Shown: positions 37,601 through 50,229 of the stretch, one piece after another
Layout: each line of letters begins with the position of its first letter
Position numbering within the stretch: position 1 is the first letter of the stretch
Assembly: GCA_021234535.1 (NCBI GenBank)
Contig: CM037842.1
Location: 23,127,106 to 23,191,105, forward strand
Origin: Stichopus chloronotus
Lineage: Eukaryota; Echinodermata; Holothuroidea; Aspidochirotida; Stichopodidae
Reading direction: 5' to 3'
Length of the DNA: 64,000 nucleotides
The notes under the pieces: model-generated
Database searches by the model: none
Told to the model about the DNA's origin: nothing
What the model saw: only the letters and a program-made list of their open reading frames with translations
Made by a program: the position numbers and the translations under genes

Positions 37601-39605
37601 CAGCTTCATAAATTTGACATACATACAAGTAGAGGGATATGACAAATTTTTTGTTTAACATTTGTTCTCTTCAACAGACTTGACAAAAACAAATGTTATC
37701 TTGAACAGCAAACATATTTAGCTGTTGTGTGGGTTCATTACATCCTGCTTGGCTGGTCACATAATTATTTAAGTGCTTGTGCCTTGAAACCCTTGAGAAA
37801 CTATAGGAGAGGAGAGAGCAGATCAGAACACAAAAATGAGTTGCAGCAGTTTTGAAGAGCATCATGAGCAATGTGTTGCTATGGAATCCGATATCTGCAC
37901 ATACTTAAAAATAAGTGTCATCAATATATCATTGATCCAAGAAGCAGAGAACCAACGCTTCTAATTTAGAAATGTTTAAAATGATAACTGAGGGCCAAAA
38001 AATATTACTGATAAAATTCTTATTTCAGTTTGACATTTCAACACACGAAAACAAAGTTCACAGGAAGTTGCAACTTTCATCCCATTTGACTTCCAAGAGA
38101 CGTACCCTTGAAAAAATGATGCAAAAGAATGAATATTGATTAAGTGTTAAACAAACCTAAGAAAAGTGTGCAACATTGATCCAAAATTACAGGTGCTAAT
38201 GTGTTTCCTGTTGAAAGCAAGCAAAACTAAACTTCTCTGGAGGAGCAACGGGCCTGGGAAGGTTACTTAATTCTACTTAGGAGTTCCAACTCCTGGCTGG
38301 GAGTCACAACTCGAATCCACTTTCCTTGGAGTCACAACTGCCTGTAGAACTTTTTAAAACAATAAAAAAACATTTGTGATGATTGCATTTTTTTGTGTGT
38401 ATGTTACACAGTTTTAATTAACGTTCTTTTGGAAGTAAAAATTCTTTTGCAAGTTAAACTCTGATATGTACAGCAGCATTCCTGATCTCCAATTAGGCTT
38501 TGCTTATGTCTTAGATTACTTAGAGAGATGTCCATTGTTTGTCTATATGATAATTCAAAATATGCTACATGTGTTGAAATCAATACAAAGTAGGAGTCGC
38601 AAGTACTTGTGACTCTTCATGCTGCCGATACTTACCTCCAAAAACATCAGTTTTCCAAACCTACTACGCAACTATAATATGCAAAGTCACTCCTAAACAT
38701 AATTTCTACTATAAAAACTGTTTCTGTGTAGTTATTTACTTTCAGAAGGACATCTAGTCTTCTTTGTCACTTCCTTAGAAACATCATACTTTGCATTGCA
38801 AATTTTACAACATTTGGCAGGGAGTTAATTACATTTAACAATCACTTACATGAAGTTGTACAAAATTGGACCTCAGCTCAATGCATCATTTGTCAATATG
38901 ATAAACTTCTCCAGACTTATTGGAACACCAAACTGGATGTTTTGCAGCACAACCTACTTTTATTTCATCATAGCAGCTGTTTGCCTCACTCCTTGCTATG
39001 AAAGCAATTTATAAATTTTGTGGGTAGGAGGGAAGAAAGTTAATGGGGATAAATAAACTTGGAGCCACTCTGAGGCCATTGGGAGGCACAATGTTCACAT
39101 GATTTGCCAATATACTCTAGAAAAGAACAAAATGGAAAACAGAACTAGGAGAGTCTCAAAGGACAGAATTATTGTCAGTAGCTGGAATGTTTTCATGAGG
39201 GTAATTTTTACGAAAATAAAACGTGACTGTGCACACATATAGTTAAGATTATAATCAATCAATTTAGTCAAACATTTACGGTCCTCATACAAATATACTT
39301 ACTGAACCTTGAACAGTACCTTCAGCTTCTAAAAGAGTGAAAATTGAATTTAAGGGAGTAAAGTGTAATCATATGTCAGCACAAAGAGCACTCTCTCACA
39401 GTAGAAGCAAATTGAGGGAATATGAGTAAAAATACTGTAAGAAACTGTGCGTTCGTTCAAGATGTATTTCAGTACAATGACGTGGATTCATTACAATACA
39501 AACATATGTATTGGCGTATCTTGCAGAATTTGTGAACATCTAAAATGTTAAAGTTTCAAATATTTCAATCTAGAATTATACATGAACAACAGTGTTCAAC
39601 TATAT
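34680..39605. other. No recognisable gene; minor microsatellites
   Basis: AT-rich non-coding DNA. A short GT run lies at about 37492-37505. Frames at 35600-35851 and 37291-37518 have no family motif. I see no transposon terminus. Confidence 0.45.
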
Positions 39606-39619
39606 GTAATGACCTGCAC

Positions 39620-40299
39620 GGGGTCATCCCTATGTTCCGACATTTCTATGTTTTGACAGCCCTGCATTCCGACGTCTCTATGTTCCGACAACCCTATATT
39701 TCGAGTCCCAAGAGACGTATATTATTTATTTTTATATTATTTATTTTTTCGGTTGACCGTACTCCAAGGTTCCCAACTTTTTTCTTTTAGAGTACCACTT
39801 TACATTTACGCAGTGCCACCGAGTACATACACACACACACACACATAGGCTACATACACTTCCATTCCAGTCACTTTATTCTATAAAAGTATGCAGTACT
39901 TACAAATAGTAATAAAAAATGAGGCCTACTATTAACACATTTATTATGATGCAGGCAACGACATTCCTATATTTAAGAAAATAACCAAACCCACCCTTCC
40001 CTGATGCTGGATGGTAAAAATTTCAGAGAAAATTGGTCTGACCAGGCTGGCCTACTGTTGAAGTGGCTACGTTCATGATATGAAAACTGGCAGCCTGTGT
40101 AACATAAATTAGGCATTTATCAATCATATTTTGGATGAGTATAAGATCTGATTGGGAAGGGTGAGAGCAACTGGAGGGGGCACTGGGGAGGAGGGGCAAG
40201 GAAGCAATCTGGAGGGGCAAATGCCCCCTCATGCCCCCCGTAGCACTGCCACTGGTGCCGATTTGTCGGAACATAGAGATATCAGAACATAGATGTAAC
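39620..40299. mobile_element. Inverted-repeat element with 16-bp repeats in its ends
   Basis: 680 bp flanked by exact 10-bp direct repeats TGACCTGCAC (39610-39619 and 40300-40309). The left end has five 16-bp units of the form atccctatgttccgac (39626-39705); the right end has two inverted units (40265-40296, gtcggaacatagagat and a variant). The interior is non-coding and includes an AC microsatellite near 39830-39845 and a ggggcatttgcccc-like string near 40215. Long target duplications of 8-10 bp occur with Mutator-like and hAT elements; the family is inferred, as no transposase is present. Confidence 0.75.
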
Positions 40300-40311
40300 T
40301 GACCTGCACAT

Positions 40312-41500
40312 AGCCATCAGATACTGATTATAGGTACCTTTACTGTAATACAAAGCTACTGTGTTGCTCTCGAGATCAGATTTGCCCCCCATGGGTGGAT
40401 TATCATCTTCAGATCACATCTTCAGTGTGTGTGATTTCCCAGAGCTATGGTTGAGATCCAGATCTGATTCCCACTAAAGTTCTTAAGTGTGAAAGTAGTC
40501 TTAGTATAGATCACTTAGGTCCAAAGCTGATGAACGTGACCTTGTTCATACACAAAATACGATTTGATGCAAAAGACGGAAAAAGAAAATTTGGTTCTTA
40601 AATTACCGCATTTTTATGGAAAACAGACCCTGAGAAAATTTACAGAAGATTCACAACTTACAGAGCTTTGTTTTCCTCATCAAGTAATTGTATCGAATCA
40701 TGTCATGTTGGAACAATTTGCCTACTGATTAGACTAATTTTAGATAAAGACAGTTACAAATGCATTGAATGTACATTAGCAGATAAGCTTGGATATGTTT
40801 GATGTCTCACTATCAGCCCTACCAGCAGCTGTAACATCGAATAACCTTCATACATAATGCTATGGAGACTTAGGCCTACATTATTTGAGTTAATTACCAT
40901 GTACAGACCCTTGACCTGTGATTGTGAGAGTTTTATGCAAAATTTTGTCACTAGGCCTGTACAAGATTCTACAAAGAAGAAGGATTATACATGTCGAAAA
41001 CAGTACTGTCAAACATGAGCTGCAAGATCACACTGGGCCTAGGGCTGGTTTGGTGCATACCTCATGTCAAGGTCTGATCCCTGTAGAAATTTTTCACCAT
41101 ATCAATAAATAGGCCAACACTGTTTGTGCTTTGCAATTATCTTTTGCTAAAAATATTTATCTGGCAGTTGCATGGAGCCCCTGACAGATGGCGATGGATT
41201 AGAGTTCCTCAGTCCACCTAATGAGTTTACTCAGTGCAAAAGGAGTTGTTTTCAGACTTCAGACTCCAGAAAATTAACAAAGAATAAATGCTAATTCCAT
41301 TAAGTTATAGAACTAGGCCTACATCAAAGTTGTTCAAAATCTGCTAAATAAGCTTTTGCATGACATACTGTAATTCTGAAATTTAGAAAGGTAAGATTAC
41401 TGTAAGAATTACCACTGACATTATTGACATCATGTATTTACACATATTTACCAATATGATAAGTCTAAAGAACTATAAAGATAAAGCCGACTAAGCGCTG
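40312..41500. other. No recognisable feature
   Basis: AT-rich non-coding DNA without supportable frames or repeats. Confidence 0.45.
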
Positions 41501-41504
41501 GTTG

Positions 41505-42430
41505 TAATTGGGATTGAGTTGCACTTTGCACTTTTTGGCTGAAACTGGGGCCTTGTCCATGCCCAATCAGGCTGTCTTAAAAGACCAATGGGCTGTGACT
41601 TGATCGTGAGTTGTTCCTTGTGAGAAGACTAATAACCTTTTGAACTGAGGTTCTAAATATGGTACAACAAATAAATGCTAAATCAAGTACTAAAGAGGAT
41701 TTTGACTGGGCCTGACTTAAGACATGCAGTTAACAGGGCCCCTGTGAGGACACAAGAGCACTATTATCACAAATCATTTAAAAATTGTGAGACATTTCTA
41801 TGATTCATTTACATCAGACTACAATTTTACACACACTGGTCGAAAGAAGTAAAAAAGTAAACTAAAAACATGACTTAAGATGGGTTTTCTTGGGCGTGGT
41901 TTGGACTATACACTACTTGACCCCGAACCAGGCCCTGTTAGTACCTTTAAATGTTGGGTAAATGGTCTTAACAGAAATTGATTGTATTTATGTACCAAAA
42001 GAAGACTTTTAACCTGTTCCAACTTCAAGTGACCTCTGGGTCATAAACAGAAATCAGATAAATTCAAAACGAAAGATAAATACTGAAGATCAGATATTAT
42101 GCAAAACTTGGGCCAAGCACTAAAGAATCCCAAGAGGTGCCCTTCTGGAAATTGGGCCACATCACAAATACTTCAAACAAGTATGAGACAGTTCTTTAAT
42201 TATTTGACATAAGCTTACGTTTACTAACATTGATCCTGAGATGAAACTAAAATGTAGGCTGAATAACTGGTCACATTTTCCTTGGGCTTGAGTTTGGTGA
42301 TGAACTATTTGGGCCCCAACTGGGGCCCTGTTGGTACCCAAATAAGCTGTCTTTACTGAAAGTTTCCTAAATGAGTTGTGAGTCATTACTTATTCAAGTA
42401 TCACATGAGAATGACATTCAACCCGTTGAC
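41505..42430. repeat. Three diverged copies of a ~380-bp unit
   Basis: Blocks near 41515, 41888 and 42283 share the order ttgggct..gtttgg, then actggggcc.tgt, a gctgtctta string and a tgag.tgtga.tca string. Divergence is substantial. The GGGGCCC-type words recall the array at 44.4 kb, and the 1-kb element at 43166-44158 may have inserted into the same old repeat block (inference). Confidence 0.5.
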
Positions 42431-42601
42431 ATTCAGTAAATATGGAACATAATCCCTGAACAGTATTAAAACTAAGAAATACTGATACAAACTAGCGCAC
42501 TTGACTGTACATTTCAGCACTAAGAGTGGGCAATAGTACCCTATTTTTGCCAAAACAGAGGCTTCAGATAGCTGGAAGTGGAAGATTTCCATGGAGGACA
42601 T

Positions 42602-43165
42602 GATAGCTTGTGATGTGGAGGCAACAATTAGCTACTTTCACAGTAAAAGGGAGAACATTAACACCATTATATCTAAGAACATTATGAAATGAACTCACTC
42701 AGATTAGCCACATACTGCAAGGGCAGGAAAGTTGATCAATCAGAATGCTCACAACATGGGCATTCTCTGACAAGCCCATCCACTACAGGGAATGTTTGTA
42801 TGTGTAGATCTACTGCTTGCATTACAATGTGTTCTCTGACTTAAAGCAAACGTACTATTGAATGGAGATCTTAGAAGATATTCAACTAGAAATAACTGTT
42901 TGACCCCAGAGGGGAAAGAAAAAAACTGACTCAGAAATCATACATCAAAGTAGTGGAATTCAACAAAGCTTAAAAGCTATCTGAGAAGCTCTGTGGATTT
43001 CATTGAATTAGAAACTTACTTGGAGTTACTTTTGAGAACCATTTTCACATGAGAACTCCTGGTGAGATTTTCCACATTTTTTTTTCTTACAGGTTCTTTT
43101 TAATGAGAATCTCACTAGGACTTGTATTAAGGTTTACGGAGCACATGCAATTTTGACAAGGAACA
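42602..43165. other. No recognisable feature
   Basis: Non-coding AT-rich sequence between the diverged repeat and the 1-kb element. Confidence 0.4.
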
Positions 43166-44158
43166 TGTGAAAAAGCGCCCTTTAATCGCACTACCATTCC
43201 GGTTTACGTTGCCCCAGGCACATATCACTGCAACCTCATCGTCCCAAAGAAATTCAATACCGCTCTCCACTTGGTTGACTGGCCTTCTTTTTACAAGATA
43301 ACACACAAAAGTGAAATTTACATTAAAATATGTCCAGATACAAAATCTTACGGCGATTTACCATTGAATTGCACTTTCAAACAAAAAATTTGGTTGGGTA
43401 AGAAGCAATTTAACAAAATATCACGGTCTTCTTTCGCAGTAGTGTCAATATCATTAGCTCCATTTGGACTGTACCATTACAGTGAATTTCCAAATAAATA
43501 TATGTTCTTGTACCCCATTAAACATGAGATTTCAATGACAGGCTTTTCAACATACTGATGTTATATTTTTATACCTTTTTAGTTTTACTTATATTTTATG
43601 GATTTAACTTCATAATTTCAACCTTAACATCACACTATAAATCATCACCCAAAGTTACATCGATCACACCTTAAGTTTGCGTTACCCACGTGGCGTACAA
43701 ACTTATGTAGTCCAACAACATTACACAGCATACAGTCTAGTCCTACTTGCACTGCACAGGCACTACACTGTGTACAACGCTTCGCGCCAAAACAAACGTG
43801 TGGTATGAGATATTTTGTAAGGAGGACGCACACTTAGGGAACAGCAAACCTCAAACGATTTTTGTAAGGATTAGGCATCTGGAAGTAAGTATTTTGACGA
43901 ATTCTGCACCAAATTGAAAAATTCAACCACATAAGCGGGTGTAAATGAGCCATCAAACACTATCTTGGAATCCTTTATCCAATAACATGCAAAAATAGGG
44001 CCACGTTTTGGTGTGTGGCTGAAAAATTCTGTCAGCATCGCGGAGGTAGCGGTTACGTAATACATCACCGACTAGGGAAAGAATTTGCCCTTCAAACGTG
44101 AGTTGGAAGCCAGTGGCGTTCAACTCACGGCAGTGGAACTAAAGGGTGCATTATCACA
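43166..44158. mobile_element. 1-kb inverted-terminal-repeat element, copy 1
   Basis: Begins tgtgaaaaagcgcccttta and ends, on the other strand, tgtgataatgcacccttta, an inverted repeat of about 19 bp with a few mismatches. It is collinear with 58641-59689 at high identity. It is shorter by a 40-50-base block near 43438 and a 17-base block near 43777 flanked by caac. It encodes no transposase. Minus-strand frames are shared between copies (43871-44068 and 59402-59599) but differ mainly at amino-acid-changing positions, so they are not evidently under selection. Target duplication is unclear. A non-autonomous DNA transposon is likely. Confidence 0.75.
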
Positions 44159-44419
44159 TGAAAATTTCCACCACAAAGGAAAAAAATAAAAACAATGTTG
44201 AGAGCTGGTTCATTTCTTACAGTATGCATGCGCTCAAGTCTTACACTGTTCCTACATTATCTATTTCCATATATATATACTTCTGCCTGATCTTGAGTTT
44301 GTGTAAAGAAAGATCAACCATATTTCACTTTTTTGTGTGACATTGTCAGCTCTAGGCAAATAGTGAGAATATATAACAAGAAAATAATAAGAGTCAAATA
44401 AAGAACTACTCAGGTTTAC

Positions 44420-44690
44420 TGAGGTTACTCAGTGTTTAAGCCTAACTGGGACTCATTCTGTGAGACTAATAGCAGCCCAATCTAGGCCCATTTTGTTCTT
44501 AATCAGTAAGCCCAGTGGGGGCCCAATATAGACCTACTTCAGTCCTGTTCAGTTAGCCTGGTTGGGGCCAATACTGGCTCTAATTGCAAAGCCAAATTGG
44601 GTCCTCATTGGCACTGGCTGACCAAATTTATTGGCCCCAATTGGGCAACCTAATTTGGACCCAGTATGGTGTGTTGGCTGGGCAGGCTCC
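44420..44690. repeat. Degenerate array of ggcccaat/attgggcc words
   Basis: About six loosely spaced units of the type cccaat.ggggccaat, every 40-50 bases, with near-palindromic ggccccaattgggc at about 44634-44647. Non-coding. Confidence 0.6.
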
Positions 44691-44699
44691 TAGTCTAAT

Positions 44700-46080
44700 G
44701 AGACATGGCAGGAGCAGAGAGAGAAGGTTATCCTGAGACAAGGACAACCTGCCTGGCTCTCAGAAGTTCAAAAGTTTAATGACTCCAATCCTACATAGAA
44801 GCAAAGAGCTCTCTCAGGCCCCAAAAGTCATGGATTCATTGATCAAGATCCATTGGCTCCAGGCAGCCTCAACTATCGAACCAGACCATTCCTGATCCCA
44901 GATCCAAACTCCTGCCCTTTGTGGCTGAGGAAACAGAAGGACCATCTGTGGAATGAGGAGGATGTACTCTATTGAAAGGCCTCACTAGTGCTCCCTAGCC
45001 TACAAGAAAGTGAGGACCTAGACGAGGATTGCCATGACAATGCCTGCATCACCAATCCGACTACTGGGCACAGTCCCATTAAAGCAGGTCCAGCTACTTT
45101 TCTGGACCATGCTACAAAGGTGGAGTACAGCTTTAGGGAGCATCTGAGGTTCGAGGTTCCCAAGGAATTTCCACCCACCAGCTCCAGGGATGGATCAAAA
45201 CCCAACGCTATGTGAGAACAACTCTCTCTGCCTCCCTTTCGTAAATACAACTTGTTTAGATTGCACTATCTTCTAAAAAAAGATGTCAGTAAAATGTCAG
45301 CTTTGTCATTCCGCCAGGTCAGATCCCTCCAGGGTTGGGAAGACTTATTGTGCACACCAACCATTCCTAAAGAAGACATACAGGTATTTAAGGACTTTGA
45401 TGGGAGCAGGAGACCACCTCAGGAATGTTCAAACACACAAGCAAAAACATTAGCAAAAAACAATACAAAAAGTCCTCTCGGACCTCGACCAAGAACCTCA
45501 GAATGAAATACTAGTCGATTTTCATACTTATGGCAGAACTTAATTACGCATCACCATCAACAGCTCAAAGAGGACAAGTTTCAAGTTCCAAGAAGGGGTA
45601 TTGGTCAATGCCTTGTACTTTTTGTCCTCTCACAAGGCTAACAGATGACCAATTCACCCATGGTGTTGGGAGAGTGGGGACCTTTCTTCCATTTGTCTTT
45701 TCCTAACTACCACAATGATGACTAATAGCAACCCATTCTCAATTTAAATTCTCTCAACCAAACCTTTGTCCATCCCTAACACTTCCCTATGGAAACCCTA
45801 GCAATCATTTCACAATCTCTAAGAAAAAGGGCTTGGGCAACAAGTATCAGCTTCAAAGAACCATACCGTACCCATTCACCCGAAACACACACAATTCCTT
45901 GTTGTCAGCTACAAAGGGAACAACAACATCTTCAGGGATCTACCATTCAGTCTGTCGACATCCTCGGTTCCTCTGTTGCTGAGATTCAAAGGAGCAATAG
46001 CAGCATATCTCCAGACCAAAGGGTCTCAGTTATTGCTTATCTAAACTACTCGCTGATACTATAGGGGAGTCCTTACTACA
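44700..46080 (+). pseudogene. Gag-like retroelement remnant, unassigned
   Basis: A GC-richer, polar-residue-rich stretch with several consecutive plus-strand frames: 44988-45215, which contains ATKVEYSFREHLRFEVPKEF; 45252-45506 with SFRQVRSLQGWEDLL; and 45789-46064 with SQSLRKRAWATSISFKEPY. They are separated by stops and shifts. Charged, Pro/Ser/Gln-rich composition with amphipathic helices is Gag-like, and a second DIRS-like lineage on this strand exists at 58.0 kb. No zinc knuckle, polymerase or recombinase motif is present, so the family is not established. A decayed host pseudogene remains possible. Confidence 0.35.
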
Positions 46081-46429
46081 AATAGTGAGGAATCTTCAGA
46101 TTACTCTGAACACCATTTGGCATAACTGGGCTCGATCGCAAAAAGCACACCAAATCCAATTTCACCCCCCCCCTCTAAGGTTTTGCCATACCTCAACTTA
46201 GACAGGGAATAGATTATCCAACACTCACCAGAATGAATACACTTAAAAAAGTGACAACCTACATTGGAGAAACCAGAATGCAGAAATGCATTGTGGTTTC
46301 GATGATCTGCTTATAAGCATTTTTTTTTCTGAATCTGATATAATAGCATTAGTATGTGCCACATTAAGCTACGTATGCGTTATATGAAATATGAGATCTG
46401 CACCAGTTTCCTTTCTTGACATTATGTCT

Positions 46430-46720
46430 ACAAGGGCTTTCACAATTTGACCCTTGTTGACATTGAATGACCTTTGACATTTATGAAAGACTTGGTTCTT
46501 GTGCTCAATGAGATACAACTATATACTGAATATGGCATTGGTCAAGCGTCCCTTTTTGACCCCTTTTGACCTCAAATGACCTTTGACCTCCACCAAAATC
46601 ATCAGGGATCTTGCAATCAATGTGATACACTTACATACCAAATATGAGATTTGTCCATGCTTCTTTGTTTGAGATGTAGTGTTTACAAGTGAAGTGCATC
46701 TGTAAGAGCAAAAGCAGATA
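46430..46720. repeat. Two diverged units of the ~144-bp repeat
   Basis: Shares with 49284-49730 the order tttcacaatttgaccc, tgacctttgacctcc, accaaaatc, a 'gtgatacac.tacataccaaatatgag' segment and cttctttgtttgag. The tgacctttgacct word is an AGGTCA pair one base apart on the minus strand. Confidence 0.65.
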
Positions 46721-46726
46721 TTGGTA

Positions 46727-47215
46727 TACCGGCTGCTCCATACCTAGTAATACCTGGTATACGGCACATTTTTGTAGAATCACTGTTTACTGTGTTACCT
46801 GTACATACCATAGTGTTGTGATGTAGGAATGTACAGTGCAAGCAAATGTCTGTGTAAACAGTGTCAATTTCTCCAAGATCTGTTTATGAGAATAAGTTAA
46901 AAAAGAAAAAATGTCTATTAATGTGTTTCATGTAAACATTATTAACTTTCATAGCCGATTCTACTCGCTGCAAGGTTCCTTGAGTATAGAACTACCTGGT
47001 ACTCCAGTAGCAGCAGTAACTTGAAATTTTGTGAAATCACTACTTACTGCATCAATTTTACTATACCATAGGGTTGTCACATAGACACGTTCCCTGTACA
47101 CGCTGTTACAACCGTGTGTGCTATGTTAGCGGTCAATACTACATTTTCTGGTATTTTCTACATTTGCGGTTGTCACACATGCAATGTCAATGTTAAGTTG
47201 TTAACCACAAACAGC
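46727..47215. mobile_element. Short element related to the hAT subterminal region, copy 2
   Basis: Direct-orientation relative of 31990-32420. It has the two ggtata-aattttg-aatcact-cataccat blocks (about 46755 and 47010) and the same right end, aagttgttaaccaca, plus an extra block of about 70 bases before it. Its left part (catacctagtaatacctggtatac) resembles the hAT left end at 52202-52228 closely. Non-coding. Confidence 0.55.
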
Positions 47216-49280
47216 CCTCTCGAGTGAGAAAAGTTGCTACAACAAGACAAATGCTAAAGTTAAATGGCTCTAACTCAGCTAAAGTAAATTTTACCACCGC
47301 ATCTTTAATGATGATTATTTTTACATGTCATCATCATCAAATGACAGGAAACTATACACTTTATCAGTACTCTGTCACTGACTTAAGATCTGATACATTC
47401 TGTAACAACCCTGAGAAAGTATGCATGTTTTCTTTTTAACACAAGGGTGAGGAATCCAGATCCAAGTGACAACATGCAACCAATAACTTTAACTGAGTGG
47501 TCAGTACCGAACACATGGGGAGGAGGGTGAGGATAGAATATACTACGTTTTACGCAGAACGTTTAGGAGAGCCAGTTAATTCTTTTACCCATCCCCCTGT
47601 GGCTATGCGCAAATATGATTGAGCTTGGTCTCAACTGCATTGAGTTGGAGTTATGAAATTGTGTTGGTTTGTTGTAACACTGTTATACATGGTGAAATAT
47701 TCTCCACACTTTTTTAAGTTGAATGTGCAAACTTTTATGGTAAAATATGCCATCCTTGTCCTGATGACCCAATATAAGCTTAGCAATATATTAGACAACA
47801 TATAGCACATTTTCAAGTAGTTTGGATCAAACTTTCCTTGAAAATCTTAGTCTGGTCTGTTTCTCTACTATAAGGGTAAGGCACAACAGCTAGGTTGCAA
47901 TACACGTGTTGGCTTGGCTCTATCTGAGTATGTACGTTTATATGTCAGGCTACAGCAAAAGTTGAAAAGTCACACTGCACGAAAATATCTCATAGGAGGA
48001 AACCTTAACATAAAAGTGTGCAAAAATATTGCGGATTGTTAGTTAAGGGTCTTTTATACTCTTTTACACATGTCATGTAAATGTTTTTGGCACTTTTTAC
48101 CAATTGAGGTATTTTTCAATACTTTTGACATTTGATCCTGCTTTCCTAAACAGGTGGTAGTAGATACAGTGCAAAGTGTACATAGAAAACAATACAACTT
48201 GTGAGATCCAAGCATGTTTTTGTGACCGAAATCCCTTATTTCACAAAGTCTAAAACCTTAACAACATTATTACAGTTTGCATCAACAGAAAGTTGTGTTT
48301 GGAACAAACATTTGTTAGGCATTCATTCTGAGTCATGCTTCTTTGGTTTGGTGCTGTAGCATGCATGCACTGTGTACACAGTGTGTTGTCGCAGGGCGGC
48401 TGCATACTACATATGCACTTACATGTGCAGTATGTACCATACAACATTAATAAAATAGCCTGACAGGCTTGCAGGTTTGCCCTGGCAGCAGAAGAAAACT
48501 GCTTAGAAGCAGAATGTATGGGTGGATGGGCTCAAAACTGTGGGTAAAACCCTTATAGCTGATTTTTTGCCCTACTTACATCACTGAGGTTTCTTTGTGG
48601 TAAGAATTATCGGGAAAATGTTACTTAATTTTTTTACCAACATGCATGTTTTCCAACTTGTAGTAATGAGATAAAAACATGCATGCAATTCACTCATCTT
48701 TTTGTTGTTCTCATGTACCTTATATGGTGGCAAGTATGGTCGTATTCGGTCTTTCACCTGTTTTTCTAGGTACGCATACAGTATTTGAAACATTCCTCGT
48801 TCTCTTACTTGGTTGTTTTTATGTCTTACAAATATTGTTACTTCTCTCAACGCTCCACTTTCGCCAACTTTTTTTTCTTTTAACTAAAATGCTAATTTGT
48901 GCTTGATGTGCCCCGCAAGGTGCACAGCTTTGATGTACACAACTTGAAGCCCATGGCTTTGAAATTTCAGTAACCCCCAATCACAGACTACTCAAATTAT
49001 AGCATGTATATACTGTACTGCAACCAGTGGTGTACATGTGACTGGCCAATGAAGCACAAGCCATAGTGTCAAGGTTAGACCATGTTTGCAGTTCACTTTT
49101 GTACCCTCTGAGCAAGCGAGTGGGTATCAACATCGGTTTCTTCACAGGCTTCACTTTTTACTGGGTATTATCCATTTTCCAGGTATACTTGGTATTTTGG
49201 TACACTTGATAGCTGTTAATTTTGATACCATCTGTAAAGGAATCAATGCCATGCTCAAATATACCAGGTGTATCGACTGA
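47216..49280. other. No recognisable gene
   Basis: AT-rich DNA. An aggtatacttggtatttt string near 49180 resembles the hAT subterminal repeats, but no element boundary is visible. Frames on both strands at 48581-48906 overlap and lack motifs. Confidence 0.45.
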
Positions 49281-49283
49281 GCT

Positions 49284-49730
49284 AATTTACAAGGTTTTCA
49301 CAGTTTGACCCTTGCTGACTTCACATAATCTTTGACCTCCATTAAAATGATAGCATTCTTGTACTCTACAAGATACACCTACATACTTCATATGACATCT
49401 GTCCAAGCTTCCCTTCTTGAAGTATTGTGTTTACGAGGTTTCCACAATTTGATCCCTGTTGACTTCACAAGACCTTTGACCTCCACCAGAATCTATACCA
49501 ATGTTGTACTCAATGTGGTACACCAACACACCAAATATGATATTTGTCCAAGATTCCTTCTTGAGATATTGTGTTTACAAGGTTTTCACAATTTGACCCC
49601 TGTTAACCTCAAATGACCTTTGATCACCACCAAAATCAATAGGAATCTTTTGCTTAACATGGTTCAGGTACATACCAAATATGAGATTTCTCCAAGCTTC
49701 ACTTCTTTAGATATTGTGTTTACAAGGTAG
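49284..49730. repeat. Tandem array of ~144-bp units
   Basis: tgtttac(a/g)aggtt recurs at about 49284, 49428, 49572 and 49717 (spacing 144-145). Each unit holds a tgacctttgacctcc-type word, accaaaatc and a catac.aaatatgagat.tgtccaagcttc segment. Non-coding; related to 46430-46720. Confidence 0.85.
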
Positions 49731-49839
49731 GGCATCAGGGACATACACAGACACTCACACACGCATACCCGTTTAAAGCGCCTATCGGGGACATGGACTT
49801 TTCCTAACATAAACAGTGATATCCTCAGTTAGTCGTTGT

Positions 49840-50213
49840 CCAGGCCCACTTGCACGGACTTGAGCGCCACTCGAGCAAACTGATTGTATACGAGTCGGGA
49901 CAAGGGGCCCAGCAGGTAGATCAGTTTGCCCACGTCAGCTCTGGAGAACTGAATGTCATCCTCTGGGAGCTGCTTGTGGGCTCGTCTCAGGGCTTCCGCT
50001 ACCAGAAGGAACACGGAAGAGAACTTCAGGCCGGCTCTCGCAGCAAGATCGGCCTGGTACCAATCCTCCTCGGCTCGCTGCTGTAAGGAGTCCCTGAATA
50101 GGCCAAACCCTGTTCCAACCTCACCTTATTTCGGGTTTCGTCCAAAATAGAGGGGGGCGGAACAGGGTCTCCCTGTGGCGTTCAGGTACCCTGACAGCCC
50201 TCTCCTGCACAGC
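49840..50213 (-). pseudogene. DIRS Gag fragment, duplicate of the 51.1-51.5 kb segment
   Basis: Near-identical, same-orientation copy of about 51103-51475. The minus-strand frame at 49829-50014 reads LLVAEALRRAHKQLPEDD and ADVGKLIYLLGPLSRLVY, with matching words in 51125-51385. Similarity starts at cacttgcacgga and ends abruptly after the cagcag near 50213, where the inverted terminal repeat of the adjoining DIRS derivative begins. It probably derives from a second copy of the same family. Confidence 0.75.
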
Positions 50214-50229
50214 AGAGCACAACTCACTG

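Noticed and set aside
43871..44068. Minus-strand 65-codon frame conserved with 59402-59599
   Set aside because: Same start and stop, but nearly all nucleotide differences between the copies change the amino acid, which argues for neutral drift rather than a selected protein.
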